From positions 124,001 to 188,000 of the forward strand of contig JBMOIP010000001.1 of NCBI GenBank assembly GCA_049317265.1: a stretch of DNA of 64,000 bases, written 5' to 3'. This DNA is from CAIVAT01 sp049317265. GTDB taxonomy: Bacteria; Bacteroidota; Bacteroidia; Bacteroidales; FEN-979. Position numbers and translations under genes: made by a program. The first letter of the stretch is position 1; the number at the start of each line of letters is the position of its first letter. Shown here piece by piece: positions 52,866 to 62,007 of the stretch. The notes under the pieces were generated by a model. That model searched no databases. It saw only the letters and a list, made by a program, of their open reading frames with translations, and was not told the origin of the DNA.

Positions 52866-53957
52866 TCATTGTTTTGGCGCCGTTTTCTTTCCAACCAGGC
52901 GCATATAGATCTTCAGAAGGATCAGTGATTTGAAAAACCACCACTGGCTTACTTTGTAGGGCAGGTAGGTGCCAAATACCATCACCGACAACAGGATATA
53001 GTTATAGGCCAGCATCGGACTTGATTTCAGAAACAGCAGGAGGTTGAATCCATTGTTCTCCCGCCTGTAACCCAGCCGGTCGGCATATTTGCCTGCAATC
53101 TGGTCGGCTGTCCTGACTTCTTCCGGTGAGAGAACACTCTGCCAGGTGTTCATCCGCCCGGTATTGATCGGTTTCATCAGGTTCTCATGGAACTTTTCAT
53201 AGATGAAATTGCCGTACGTATCCACGGTCTCCTCTTTCTTCTTGTGAAAATCGAATACCGAAGGATCATAGGCAATGGCGAGAAATTCGCATAACGACCT
53301 GAAGGTAGCCTCCTGGTCTGTCACAAGATCTTCGTAGCGGAGAATGTAATACTTTTCAGGGTACCGGCGCTTCAGGTTAAGAAACAGGCGGGTAAAATAG
53401 CGCCACCTGCCTACCTGCAGACTGATTTGAGGAGCCTCGACCGCCACCTCTTTTTCTGCAAGTTTTTTGATGGAGATGAAATTATCGCGGTAATCCCTGA
53501 TGATGCAGATGAACTTTGCTTCGGGAAAGATCTTCCTGAACCGGTTGGCCGACATGGAGTAGACCGGGTTCTTGTCGCCGATCCAGAGGGTCTCTTCTTT
53601 GGTGTATAATGAAAATGCGTAATAGTTGATGCATTTTAAAAAGAGCTGGATAGATCCTTTATCCTGGTATCTCAATAGTTCGCTGACGATATGTTCTTTG
53701 TCAAACTTCAGGTTTTCAACCCGCCGTACATTGAATTTTGAAAAGTAGAATACATGATCCACAAAGGACCGGATGGTGGTTTCATCCCATTTTTTAACTT
53801 TCCTGAACCGCTGGTACAAAAACAGCATGACCGGGAACTCCGGGGCGATCCTGATGTTCGGATGCGCATTGAAGAGGGTTGTGAGCAGGGTTGTGCCCGA
53901 ACGCGGTCTTCCAAGGATAAAAAAAATCGGAATCTTACTTAGGTCTTCTGTTTTCAT
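52866..53957 (-). CDS. PAPS-dependent sulfotransferase family protein
   Basis: A 363-residue protein. The 5'-phosphosulfate loop ILGRPRSGTTLL is at about residues 14-25, and the 3'-phosphate loop region CIIRDYRDNFISI is at about 150-162. ILRYEDLVTD follows at about 205, as in the sulfotransferase family. Its likely role is to transfer sulfate from PAPS to a hydroxyl or amino group of a glycan or lipid of this locus. The open frame extends 13 codons upstream. The ATG at 53955-53957 is preferred and overlaps the 3' end of the flippase gene by 23 bases. Whether the strain makes PAPS is not visible in this window. Confidence 0.8.
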   Translation of the reverse strand: MKTEDLSKIPIFFILGRPRSGTTLLTTLFNAHPNIRIAPEFPVMLFLYQRFRKVKKWDETTIRSFVDHVFYFSKFNVRRVENLKFDKEHIVSELLRYQDKGSIQLFLKCINYYAFSLYTKEETLWIGDKNPVYSMSANRFRKIFPEAKFICIIRDYRDNFISIKKLAEKEVAVEAPQISLQVGRWRYFTRLFLNLKRRYPEKYYILRYEDLVTDQEATFRSLCEFLAIAYDPSVFDFHKKKEETVDTYGNFIYEKFHENLMKPINTGRMNTWQSVLSPEEVRTADQIAGKYADRLGYRRENNGFNLLLFLKSSPMLAYNYILLSVMVFGTYLPYKVSQWWFFKSLILLKIYMRLVGKKTAPKQ

Positions 53958-55254
53958 TGAAAATCTTTTTGAAATCGCGCATAAAGTAGAAATCACTTTT
54001 CCTGATTCTCAGGATTTCAGTCAATGGCATTTTGATCAGCCTGGAATAAACGATGATAAATGCGATGGAACCAATTCCATAGCTGATGTTTGTAGCCCAT
54101 GCGGCGCCTATTCCGCCATACCGGGGGATGAGGAAGAGGTTGGCAATGAAATTAATGACCAGTGCTGGTAAAAAGGTATAGATGGCAATCTGCGGTTTCC
54201 CCATCCCGGTCAGGCGGCTGTTGAGAATCCGGAATCCTATCAGCAGAAGGATCCCCGGTAGCACCACCTGGATGAGCCGAGCGCTGTGTGAAAACTCCTT
54301 GCCGAAGATCAGCGGAATCAGGGGAGGGGCAACCACGAAGATTACTACCCCGGCAATAAAGCCGATGATCAGGGAAACCCTGAAGATGGAGGCTACCGTG
54401 CGGTGAACCTGCTTGTCATCATTGGAATTGGCGCTGCGGCTGAGAATGATGGTTTCGATGGCCAGTGGGACATGCCACAACTGTTCGGCAATCTGCATGG
54501 CGAGGCTGTAAAAGCCTACCTCTTCCAGGGTGGAGAGCTTTTTCAGCATCAATATATCCAGCCGGTAATTCAACTGCATGATAAACACGGCAATGGCATT
54601 CACCAGGCCCAGTTTGATCATGCTTTTCATGATCCCTTCATGATATTTCCAGGTAATGTTGTACCGGAACTGTACGATGATGATGCGGTAGGTCATGAAA
54701 AACATGATGAAATTGGCAAGGGCAATGGCCAGGAAGGCGCCAAGGACCGACATCTTCAGGCCCCAAACGAACAGGATTGTGAGTAGCAGGGTCATGATGG
54801 TTGGGCCTGCATTGAGGATGCTGGCTCGTTTAATGTCCTCTTTTCCAAGGAAAATTCCGCCGGCAAAAACATTGGTCAGCAGGAGCGGGATTGTGAGCAG
54901 AACAAGTACGATAATCAAAGGGTCAAAAGGCTGGCTTGACGAAAAGAAGTAGACAAACCCGCAGATCAGGATGCTCAGCATGCTGGTCCACAACAACAGC
55001 AGGAACAATGCCGAGACGATATGGTCCTCAGGAAGGAGTTTGTTGCCGATATGGTAGATGGTGCTCCTGCGGATCCCCAGCTGGGTAAAGCCGATCACCA
55101 TGATCGGAACCACGATGATGGCCGAATAGAGACCAAACCCTGCCGCCCCAAGCCACCGTGTCAGGATCACGCCAATGGCTAGGTTGCAGAAGGTCACCGT
55201 AAGGTTACTTCCGAGCAGGCTGAGGATATCGCGCAGGTAGGTTCTTTTCGCCAA
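53935..55254 (-). CDS. polysaccharide flippase, Wzx-like (second)
   Basis: A 439-residue polytopic protein with about 12-14 membrane segments. It opens SLLGSNLTVTFCNLAIGVIL then TRWLGAAGFGLYSAI, the pattern of oligosaccharide flippases. The centre has LNYRLDILMLKKLSTLEEVGFYSLA, and the C terminus VPRYGGIGAAWATNIS-like LIPRYGGIGAAWATN. It would move a lipid-linked glycan across the inner membrane. Its location between a sulfotransferase and an aminosugar aminotransferase places it in the same envelope-glycan locus. Its promoter is at 55289. Confidence 0.85.
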   Translation of the reverse strand: MAKRTYLRDILSLLGSNLTVTFCNLAIGVILTRWLGAAGFGLYSAIIVVPIMVIGFTQLGIRRSTIYHIGNKLLPEDHIVSALFLLLLWTSMLSILICGFVYFFSSSQPFDPLIIVLVLLTIPLLLTNVFAGGIFLGKEDIKRASILNAGPTIMTLLLTILFVWGLKMSVLGAFLAIALANFIMFFMTYRIIIVQFRYNITWKYHEGIMKSMIKLGLVNAIAVFIMQLNYRLDILMLKKLSTLEEVGFYSLAMQIAEQLWHVPLAIETIILSRSANSNDDKQVHRTVASIFRVSLIIGFIAGVVIFVVAPPLIPLIFGKEFSHSARLIQVVLPGILLLIGFRILNSRLTGMGKPQIAIYTFLPALVINFIANLFLIPRYGGIGAAWATNISYGIGSIAFIIVYSRLIKMPLTEILRIRKSDFYFMRDFKKIFNENRRPK

Positions 55255-55288
55255 ATGTCAGGAAATAGAAAAATGCATTAATTTCGCA

Positions 55289-55296
55289 CAAAATTA
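55289..55296 (-). promoter_or_regulatory. -7 box TAATTTTG for the flippase-sulfotransferase unit
   Basis: An exact minus-strand TAnnTTTG match 34 bases before the flippase ATG. Confidence 0.5.
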
Positions 55297-55325
55297 GGAG
55301 ATTATCCGCACTAAGCAATTTTTTG

Positions 55326-55363
55326 GTGAACTAGTGAACTAGTGAACTGGTAAACTGGTAAAC
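55326..55363. repeat. 8-base tandem repeat (GTGAACTA type)
   Basis: Four 8-base units plus a partial one: GTGAACTA twice, GTGAACTG, GTAAACTG, GTAAAC. They lie in the divergent gap between the flippase and the aminotransferase gene. Confidence 0.7.
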
Positions 55364-55374
55364 AATTTCAATTG

Positions 55375-55394
55375 CCTCGGCCTTCAGGCCGAGG
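55375..55394. repeat. perfect hairpin CCTCGGCC-TTCA-GGCCGAGG
   Basis: An 8-base perfect stem with a 4-base loop. It ends directly before the ATG at 55395 and 30 bases before the ATG at 55425. It may restrict translation from the first ATG or be another palindromic repeat. Confidence 0.7.
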
Positions 55395-55424
55395 ATGGAG
55401 AAAAATGTTGATATAATTAATATC

Positions 55425-56561
55425 ATGCAGATCCTGTTCAACAAACCATATATCCCCTGGATTTCCCTCTGGCACCTGATCAGGGGGACATTTTCCGGTA
55501 CGATTGCCGGGAATGGCACCTATACCAAAAAGTGCCACCGGTTTTTCGAAGATCGGTTCGGGTTTAACAAGGTGCTGATGACCACTTCCTGCAGCGATGC
55601 CCTGGAGATGTCGGCCCTGCTGTGCAGGATCGGGCCGGGAGATGAAGTGATCATGCCTTCGTTTACCTTCATGTCAACCGCTAATGCATTCATTATCCGC
55701 GGTGCAAAGGTGGTTTTTGCAGATACCCTGCCGGATGTTCCGAACATCGATCCCCGGGCTATTGAACCCCTGATCACTCCAAGAACAAAAGCCATTGTGG
55801 TTGTCCATTACAGCGGACTGGCCTGCGATATGGACACCATCATGGAAATTGCCGCCCGCCATAACCTGTTTGTGGTGGAAGACGCCGCCCATGCCATCGA
55901 TTCCTTTTACCGTGGAAAACCACTGGGATCCATCGGACACTTCGGTACCTTCTCCTTTCATGAAACAAAAAATATCATCTCAGGCGAGGGCGGCCTGCTC
56001 ATCATCAATCAACCTGAATTTGCAAAAAGGGCTGAAATTATCTGGGATAAAGGGACTAACCGCGCAGCCTTCTACCGGGGTGAGATCGATAAATATGGTT
56101 GGGTGGATATCGGCTCTTCGTACCTCCCTTCCGATTCTGTTGCCGCGTTTTTGTTTACCCAGATATCCCGGTTCGACCGAATCCAGTCAAAACGAAAAAA
56201 GGTGTGGTGGAATTACTACGAAGCACTTCATTCGCTGGAGGAGAGCGGTCGCCTTAAACGTCCTGTTGTTCCTGATTATGCAACGGTGAACGGGAATATA
56301 TTCTATATAACCCTACAAACCCCGGAAACCAGGGATAAACTCATGGCATTCCTCAAAGCCAGGGGTATCAATGCCCTTTTTCACTACCTGCCACTGCATT
56401 CCAGCCCCTATTTTATCGATAAACATGATGGCCGTGAACTTCCCAATACCGACATGTTTTCTTCATGCATCCTTCGTTTGCCGTTTTATAATTCTTTGAA
56501 AAAGAGTCAGATAAACTATATCGTAAAGAGTATTGGCAAATTCTGCGAGGAACATAAATAA
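55425..56561 (+). CDS. wecE: 4-amino-4,6-dideoxysugar nucleotide aminotransferase, WecE/RffA-like
   Basis: A PLP-dependent DegT/DnrJ/EryC1 enzyme. The PLP lysine is in FHETKNIISGEGG, and VVEDAAHAIDS precedes it. DKGTNRAAFYRG and DIGSSYLPSD are hallmarks of WecE-type enzymes, which aminate dTDP-4-keto-6-deoxyglucose to dTDP-4-amino-4,6-dideoxygalactose. The substrate here may differ. The start at 55425 (MQILFNKPYIP) is at the family N terminus. The ATG at 55395 would add ten residues and abuts a hairpin. With the GNAT and ACP/ligase genes of this locus it suggests an N-acylated aminosugar. Confidence 0.87.
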   Translation: MQILFNKPYIPWISLWHLIRGTFSGTIAGNGTYTKKCHRFFEDRFGFNKVLMTTSCSDALEMSALLCRIGPGDEVIMPSFTFMSTANAFIIRGAKVVFADTLPDVPNIDPRAIEPLITPRTKAIVVVHYSGLACDMDTIMEIAARHNLFVVEDAAHAIDSFYRGKPLGSIGHFGTFSFHETKNIISGEGGLLIINQPEFAKRAEIIWDKGTNRAAFYRGEIDKYGWVDIGSSYLPSDSVAAFLFTQISRFDRIQSKRKKVWWNYYEALHSLEESGRLKRPVVPDYATVNGNIFYITLQTPETRDKLMAFLKARGINALFHYLPLHSSPYFIDKHDGRELPNTDMFSSCILRLPFYNSLKKSQINYIVKSIGKFCEEHK

Positions 56562-56562
56562 A

Positions 56563-56585
56563 AAAGCCGGACAATGCCCGGCTTT
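56563..56585. terminator. terminator hairpin after the aminotransferase
   Basis: Stem AAAGCCGG / CCGGCTTT with a short loop, right after the aminotransferase stop. On the minus strand it is followed by a T-rich run, so it could also serve the convergent beta-propeller gene 257 bases away. The rest of the 280-base gap is AT-rich with no other feature seen. Confidence 0.7.
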
Positions 56586-56841
56586 AAAATGAAAAAAGGG
56601 AGTTTTCAATTCGGTTTAGGATCAGAACGATTCCCGGCTGTCGGTATCAGAGTAGAAAGTGATAGTGTGACAAGTTTGACAAGTGTAGTAATCGGCTGAA
56701 TAAGTTAAGCAGACGGAAAACCTGAAAACCCCCTATGCATTTAAAATATCTGCGCAAATGTAATTGTTAAATCAATCACAGGTTGATTTTTTAGACGACC
56801 AAGCCAAATTTGCCGACCAACAGGGGGATTTGCACGACCCA

Positions 56842-59800
56842 TCATCTCTTCCAATCCGGTAACCGTCCCGGGGTAACAGGTGCACCAATATTTTCGAGCG
56901 CTTTTTCCAGTTGGGGAATATCAGTTTCACCAATCTGTTTTACCTTGTTGTACACCGGAGGAAACTCGGCTTCAAGGATGGCATAGGCATCTTTCTGGTT
57001 CTGTGAAGGATCGCCGGTCGTCATCCAGCTGATCCACGTTAGTTTTCCAAGACGGCTGTTCAGTGGCACCGGTGCCGGAGGATTCTCCTCTTCGCTGGGC
57101 CTGCCTATGTTCCTGTTGAATTTCACGTTGAGGACTTCATCCAGCTGCAGCTGGATTTCACGGGCTTTCTTTGCCAGGTCAGGATTAGCCGAAGGCGCAC
57201 TGTTCAATGCCTGGAGGATGCTGGAAACACGTCTGTTCAACGATTCCGCATAGCTCTCTGTCCCCTGCATCACCCGGGTGATTTCGGCAACTTTTTTGTG
57301 GAATTCCACCATGGCGCTGCGGTCGGAAACTGGAAGGGTCGTATTGTTGAGGACTATTGCATTGAATTCAACGGGCCCTGCAAGCAGTTTGGCCTCTCCA
57401 TTGGCTGTGAGGGTCATGCTGATCTTGTATTTGCCTGGCATGGCGAGGATTCCGCTGCCATTGTCGCCCAGCGGGTCAAACTTGTCGGTTTCGACAATAC
57501 GGGTTGACTGGTATCTCAGGTCCCAGTTGAGGCGGTTAATCCCTTTCGAGGGACTTTTACGGATGATCCGCACAGGTGAACCATTGGCATCTGTAATGGT
57601 GAAGGTGATATACGGGTCAATCTCCAGTTTTTCCAGGCGCAAGTCGGCTTCAGAAGGCTGTGGAATTTTCTCTCCTTTTTTGAATAATTCACCCTCCTTT
57701 TCCTTTCTGATGTCCTTCTTTGTTTTTGGAACCTCTTTGATAAAATAGGTAAATACGGCTCCGAAATCGGGGTTTTTCGCTACAAATACGGTCGATCCCT
57801 GTGAACCTTTCGTATCTGTAGGTAGATACATTAAGGCATCTTTCACCGGGAAGAGGTACCCGCTCCGATCGAGATTCTCCTTCTTCAGGTTACGCAACGG
57901 TGTGAAGTCATCCAGGATGTAAAATCCGCGGCCGAATGTGGCAATCACAAGGTCGTTCTCGCGTTTCTGGATGGTCATATCCTTCACACATACCGAAGGA
58001 AGGCCCGCTTTGAGCTGGATCCAGTTCTTACCGCCATCGATGGTGAAGAAACAACCGAATTCAGTTCCGGCAAAGAGCAGGTCGGGATTGACGAAATCCT
58101 GCAGGATGCTGTGGACTGTTCCGTTTTCCGGTAAATTCCCTGCAATGGAGACCCATGATTTCCCCTTGTCTGCGCTTTTCAGCAGGTATGGTTTGAAATC
58201 ATCACGTAATATATTGTCAAAAGAGGCAAATACAACATTTTCATCAAACCTGGAGGCGAAAACATCACTCACATAGGTATTTTCAGGAACTCCGGGAAAT
58301 TTGTCAATTTTGGTCCAGGTTTTTGCGTCTTCTGATACCTGGATCAACCCGTCGTCGGTTCCGGCGTAAAGCAGGTTCTCTTTAACGGAAGACTCATCAA
58401 ACGCGATGATGGTTCCGTAGAGCGAGGTTGAAATATCTTTCTGTACTGCATCAATGGACCAGTATTTACCCATAACCGGCCAGGTGTTGCGGTCGAGTTT
58501 GGCAGTAAGGTCTTCGCTGATCACCTGCCAGCTGCTTCCGCGGTCATCACTTCGGAAAACTTTATTGGCCATCGTGTAGAGGCGGGAGGGTGAGTGAGGA
58601 CTGATGATGAGCGGTGTGTTCCAGTTCCATTTGTAGCTGTCTTCACCCTTGCGCGGTTCCGGCCTGATGTCAACAGCTTCCTGGCTTTTCCGGTCGTAGC
58701 GAACCATGCCGCCATATTGGGATTCTGCATAAACGATATTGGGATTAACCGGGTCGATCTGCGACCAGAAGCCGTCGCCGCCATTGGTCACAAACCAGTC
58801 GTCGGTCAGCACTCCTGCTCCGGCAGTGGTCCGCGACGGGCCTCCCATGCTGTTGTTGTCCTGGGTTCCCCCGTATACATAATAAAATGGAGTGGAATTG
58901 TCAACCTGTACACGGTAGAACTGAACCACAGGAAGGTTCGATTTGAAAATAAACTCTTTCCCTCCGTCAAAGGACTCATAAGCCCCGCCGTCACTGCCGA
59001 TAAAAATGTGTTTCGTGTCGTCGGGATCGATCCACATGGCATGGTCATCCACATGGCGTTTGTTGTTGCCAACCGGCCTCCAGGTTTTTCCTCCATCCTC
59101 CGAAACCTGCGAAACGGTTTCTGTTGAATAGACTTTGTTAACATCCTTTGGATCACAATAAATCTCGTTATAATACTGGCCCTGGGCAGAATGGTCGCTC
59201 ATTTTCTGCCAGGATGCACCACGATCGCTGCTGCGGTAAAACCCTTTTGCATCGGGAGTCGATTCAATGATGGCATAAACTACATCCGGATTCACTGGTG
59301 AAATGGCAAGGCCTATCCCGCCCATGTCGGCACCGGGAAGTCCGGAAGTGAGCTTATCCCACGATTCTCCGGCGTTGGTTGATTTGTAGATCGCAGTCTC
59401 CGGTCCTCCGCCGATCTTGGTAAATACATGACGACGACGCTGTTCTGAGGATGCATAAAGAATATCCGGATTCCTTGGATCAAGAAGCACATTGTTCACC
59501 CCGGTATGTTCACTGATTTCAAGGATTTTCTTCCAGGTTTTACCCCCGTCGGTGGTCTTGTAAAGTCCGCGGTCTCCGCCGGGTCCCCAGACAGATCCCT
59601 CTGCCGCCACATAAACAACATCCGAATTCCGGGGGTCGATCAGGATCTTGCCGATCTGGCGCGAATCTTTCAATCCCATGTTTTTCCAGCTCTTCCCGTT
59701 GTCGGAACTTTTGTAAACGCCATTGCCATATCCCAGCGACCGCTGATGGTTATTCTCGCCGGTTCCCACCCAAACCACATTGCTGTTGTTTGGATCGATA

Positions 59801-60219
59801 ACAACACAGCCGATCGAATAAACTCCGTTGTTGTCGAAGACAGGTTCGAACGTGGTGCCGTTATTGACAGTTTTCCACACATGTCCAGAAGCTACAGCCA
59901 CGAACCATTCACTGTGGTTCTTCGGGTTTACCGCAAAATCAGCGATTCGCCCTGAACAGAAGGCCGGCCCGATGCTGCGGAATTTCATCCCGCTCACAAG
60001 ACCCGAATTATATACGGAATCCTCCTTGGGTTTCTCTTTCTCTTTTTTATCCTTCGATTTTTCCTGTGGTTTCGCCTTATCAGCATCCTTTTTCTTCTCA
60101 ACCGTTGTTTTTTTTGGTGAAGAGGGCTTTTCCTTCAAATTTTCGGTGGAGGCAAGTACCCCCAGGCTGAGAAAAAATGCCCCTGCAAGGAGCCCTGAGA
60201 AAATTCTGGTCAGTTTCAT
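56842..60219 (-). CDS. secreted beta-propeller protein with Asp-box (BNR/sortilin-like) repeats
   Basis: The 1125-residue protein has a signal peptide (about 1-24) and a Lys/Glu-rich linker (about 28-68). A large propeller follows. Asp-box repeats S/T-x-D-x-G-x-S/T-W recur as SSDNGKSWK, TTDGGKTWK, SSDRGASWQ and SADKGKSWV, spread over about residues 80-720. These match the sortilin/VPS10 and exo-alpha-sialidase-like propeller class. The C-terminal part (about 790-1125) is a mixed beta-domain and a helical tail. It is often annotated as glycosyl hydrolase, but no catalytic set was identified. No type IX sorting domain is seen at the end. It follows mtnA on the same strand. Confidence 0.82.
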   Translation of the reverse strand: MKLTRIFSGLLAGAFFLSLGVLASTENLKEKPSSPKKTTVEKKKDADKAKPQEKSKDKKEKEKPKEDSVYNSGLVSGMKFRSIGPAFCSGRIADFAVNPKNHSEWFVAVASGHVWKTVNNGTTFEPVFDNNGVYSIGCVVIDPNNSNVVWVGTGENNHQRSLGYGNGVYKSSDNGKSWKNMGLKDSRQIGKILIDPRNSDVVYVAAEGSVWGPGGDRGLYKTTDGGKTWKKILEISEHTGVNNVLLDPRNPDILYASSEQRRRHVFTKIGGGPETAIYKSTNAGESWDKLTSGLPGADMGGIGLAISPVNPDVVYAIIESTPDAKGFYRSSDRGASWQKMSDHSAQGQYYNEIYCDPKDVNKVYSTETVSQVSEDGGKTWRPVGNNKRHVDDHAMWIDPDDTKHIFIGSDGGAYESFDGGKEFIFKSNLPVVQFYRVQVDNSTPFYYVYGGTQDNNSMGGPSRTTAGAGVLTDDWFVTNGGDGFWSQIDPVNPNIVYAESQYGGMVRYDRKSQEAVDIRPEPRKGEDSYKWNWNTPLIISPHSPSRLYTMANKVFRSDDRGSSWQVISEDLTAKLDRNTWPVMGKYWSIDAVQKDISTSLYGTIIAFDESSVKENLLYAGTDDGLIQVSEDAKTWTKIDKFPGVPENTYVSDVFASRFDENVVFASFDNILRDDFKPYLLKSADKGKSWVSIAGNLPENGTVHSILQDFVNPDLLFAGTEFGCFFTIDGGKNWIQLKAGLPSVCVKDMTIQKRENDLVIATFGRGFYILDDFTPLRNLKKENLDRSGYLFPVKDALMYLPTDTKGSQGSTVFVAKNPDFGAVFTYFIKEVPKTKKDIRKEKEGELFKKGEKIPQPSEADLRLEKLEIDPYITFTITDANGSPVRIIRKSPSKGINRLNWDLRYQSTRIVETDKFDPLGDNGSGILAMPGKYKISMTLTANGEAKLLAGPVEFNAIVLNNTTLPVSDRSAMVEFHKKVAEITRVMQGTESYAESLNRRVSSILQALNSAPSANPDLAKKAREIQLQLDEVLNVKFNRNIGRPSEEENPPAPVPLNSRLGKLTWISWMTTGDPSQNQKDAYAILEAEFPPVYNKVKQIGETDIPQLEKALENIGAPVTPGRLPDWKR

Positions 60220-60237
60220 ATGCGTCTATTTATATTT

Positions 60238-60272
60238 CAAATTTCAAATTTCAGATTTCACATTTCACATTT
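60238..60272. repeat. heptamer tandem repeat (CAAATTT/CACATTT)5
   Basis: Five 7-base units: CAAATTT twice, CAGATTT, CACATTT twice. They fill the 76-base gap between mtnA and the propeller gene. The unit is the same as in the array at 29243, here in a gene pair on the opposite strand. Confidence 0.8.
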
Positions 60273-60295
60273 ACCATCTCCCCCGTAGCCACTTC

Positions 60296-61339
60296 TCAGC
60301 CCATCAACTTCCTAATCGCCTCATTCCCTGGTTGGATAATTCCTTTTTCTGTAATAATTCCCGTGATAAGTTTTGCCGGGGTAACATCAAAGGCAGGATT
60401 TATGGCGTGGGAACCGGGTGAACAAACCAGGATCCGTTCATGTCGTCCATCCGAGGTGATGCCGTCCATGTAGAGGAGTTCATCTTCGCTGCGCTCTTCG
60501 ATCGGAATGTGTGCACCGTCAGGACAATGTATGTCAAAGGTGGAAGTTGGGGCTGCAACATAAAATGGCACACCATATTCTTTGGCTGCTAGTGCTTTTT
60601 CAAGTGTGCCTATTTTGTTCGCCACATCTCCATTTGCTGCAATGCGGTCGGCGCCGACAATCATCATGTCAATTTTGCCCAGCGACATCAGCCAGGCACC
60701 GGCATTATCAGGGATGATGGCATGGGGAACCCCGGCCTGTTCAAGTTCCCAGGCAGTCAGACGGGCTCCCTGGCTCCTGGGCCGGGTTTCATCGGTATAG
60801 ACAAAGATTTTCTTTCCCTGCTGATGGGCGAGGTATATTGGCGACAAGGCAGTGCCATAATCTACAAAGGCCAGCCAACCGGCATTGCAATGGGTTTCAA
60901 TGTTCATGCCATTGTTAATCAGCTTGTTGCCATATTCTCCGATGGATCTTGAGTCACTGGCATCCCGGTCGGCAACCTGCTGAGCGGCAATTACTGCATC
61001 CTTCCCCGAAAGGCAGGCGGCAGTGTAAACTATCTCTACTGCATGAAATAGGTTTCTGGCTGTAGGCCGGGTCGACTCTATTTCAGTCCTGGCCTTTTTA
61101 AGAAAGTGCAGGCGGTTGGACCCGGGAGCCTCCAGTGCGGCCTGGGCCATTGCAAATCCTGCGATCGCTCCGATGGCTCCTGCCCCGCGTACCATCATCG
61201 TCCGGATGGCCTGGCAGCTCTCCATATAGGATTTCGCCTCATGAATGCTGAATTGAAAGGGGAGAAGGTTCTGTTCAATAAAAAAAACCGAAGTTCCTTT
61301 CATCCATACGGTCCGGTAATCAATGTTATTGACTTTCAA
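60296..61339 (-). CDS. mtnA: S-methyl-5-thioribose-1-phosphate isomerase
   Basis: MtnA isomerises methylthioribose-1-phosphate in the methionine salvage pathway. Motifs are VRGAGAIGAIAGFAMAQAA (about 50-68), ETHCNAGWLAFVDYGTAL with the catalytic cysteine (about 152-169), TDETRPRSQGARLTAWEL and VGADRIAANGDVANKIGT with the catalytic aspartate (about 234-251). Length 347 is standard. No other salvage gene is in the window. It starts 21 bases after the porin-like gene. Confidence 0.93.
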   Translation of the reverse strand: MKVNNIDYRTVWMKGTSVFFIEQNLLPFQFSIHEAKSYMESCQAIRTMMVRGAGAIGAIAGFAMAQAALEAPGSNRLHFLKKARTEIESTRPTARNLFHAVEIVYTAACLSGKDAVIAAQQVADRDASDSRSIGEYGNKLINNGMNIETHCNAGWLAFVDYGTALSPIYLAHQQGKKIFVYTDETRPRSQGARLTAWELEQAGVPHAIIPDNAGAWLMSLGKIDMMIVGADRIAANGDVANKIGTLEKALAAKEYGVPFYVAAPTSTFDIHCPDGAHIPIEERSEDELLYMDGITSDGRHERILVCSPGSHAINPAFDVTPAKLITGIITEKGIIQPGNEAIRKLMG

Positions 61340-61360
61340 AGTAATCGGGGGATTTGGCCC

Positions 61361-61996
61361 TTACATGATCTTGAATCCAAGGCTTACCACGAACAGGTTC
61401 GACTTGGAATTCACAGGATAGGGTGTGGTGTAGCCGTTGGCCGGAGTTGTAACATCATTGATCAGGCTGTTTAACCCGGTCTGGTAACGGAGGTCAAGGG
61501 TCATGAATAACAGATCGATTCCGGTGCCCGCCTGGATAAACCAGTTGGTGGTTCGAAGGTCGGCTTTTTCCAACGGACCGGTGAGGTTAAGATTTTCAAC
61601 TTTGGAGTTTACCACGAAAGAGGCTTCAGGACCTACCATGATCCTCCATTTTACGGTCTTTGAATCAATGATGGTAAAACCAATCAAGAGCGGAATGTCA
61701 AGTGTGCCGATGGTAACCTTTTGTTTCCAGTCGGTCAGTGTATTTGTTCCGATCTGAAAGGTTCCGCCCGAGAGGGTATAATAGAACTCAGGTTGCAGAT
61801 GAACTTTTTTCCCGATCCGGGCAAACGCGCCTGCATGGAAACCAGAGCTCATGTTTGATTTGATGGTGTCGATGTTCGTGCTCAGGCTGGAAGCATTGTA
61901 ACCGGCTTTAAGTCCGAAAGCAAATTGGGCATTGGATTCTTTGGGATCAAGGAGCGCCGCAATGACAAATGCCAGGAGAATAATCGTCTTTCTCAT
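61361..61996 (-). CDS. outer-membrane beta-barrel protein, PorT-like
   Basis: A 211-residue protein with a signal peptide (about 1-23, ending NAQFAFG). The beta-barrel has alternating hydrophobic strands, for example FAFGLKAGYNASSLS, LTDWKQKVTIGTLDIPLLIGF and GIDLLFMTLDLRYQTGLNSL (regions given approximately). It ends with a terminal strand LFVVSLGFKIM. This is the outer-membrane protein beta-barrel family that includes PorT of the type IX secretion system. Whether it is PorT itself is unclear. It follows serS by 12 bases. Confidence 0.75.
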   Translation of the reverse strand: MRKTIILLAFVIAALLDPKESNAQFAFGLKAGYNASSLSTNIDTIKSNMSSGFHAGAFARIGKKVHLQPEFYYTLSGGTFQIGTNTLTDWKQKVTIGTLDIPLLIGFTIIDSKTVKWRIMVGPEASFVVNSKVENLNLTGPLEKADLRTTNWFIQAGTGIDLLFMTLDLRYQTGLNSLINDVTTPANGYTTPYPVNSKSNLFVVSLGFKIM

Positions 61997-62007
61997 CGGT
62001 TGCCTGT

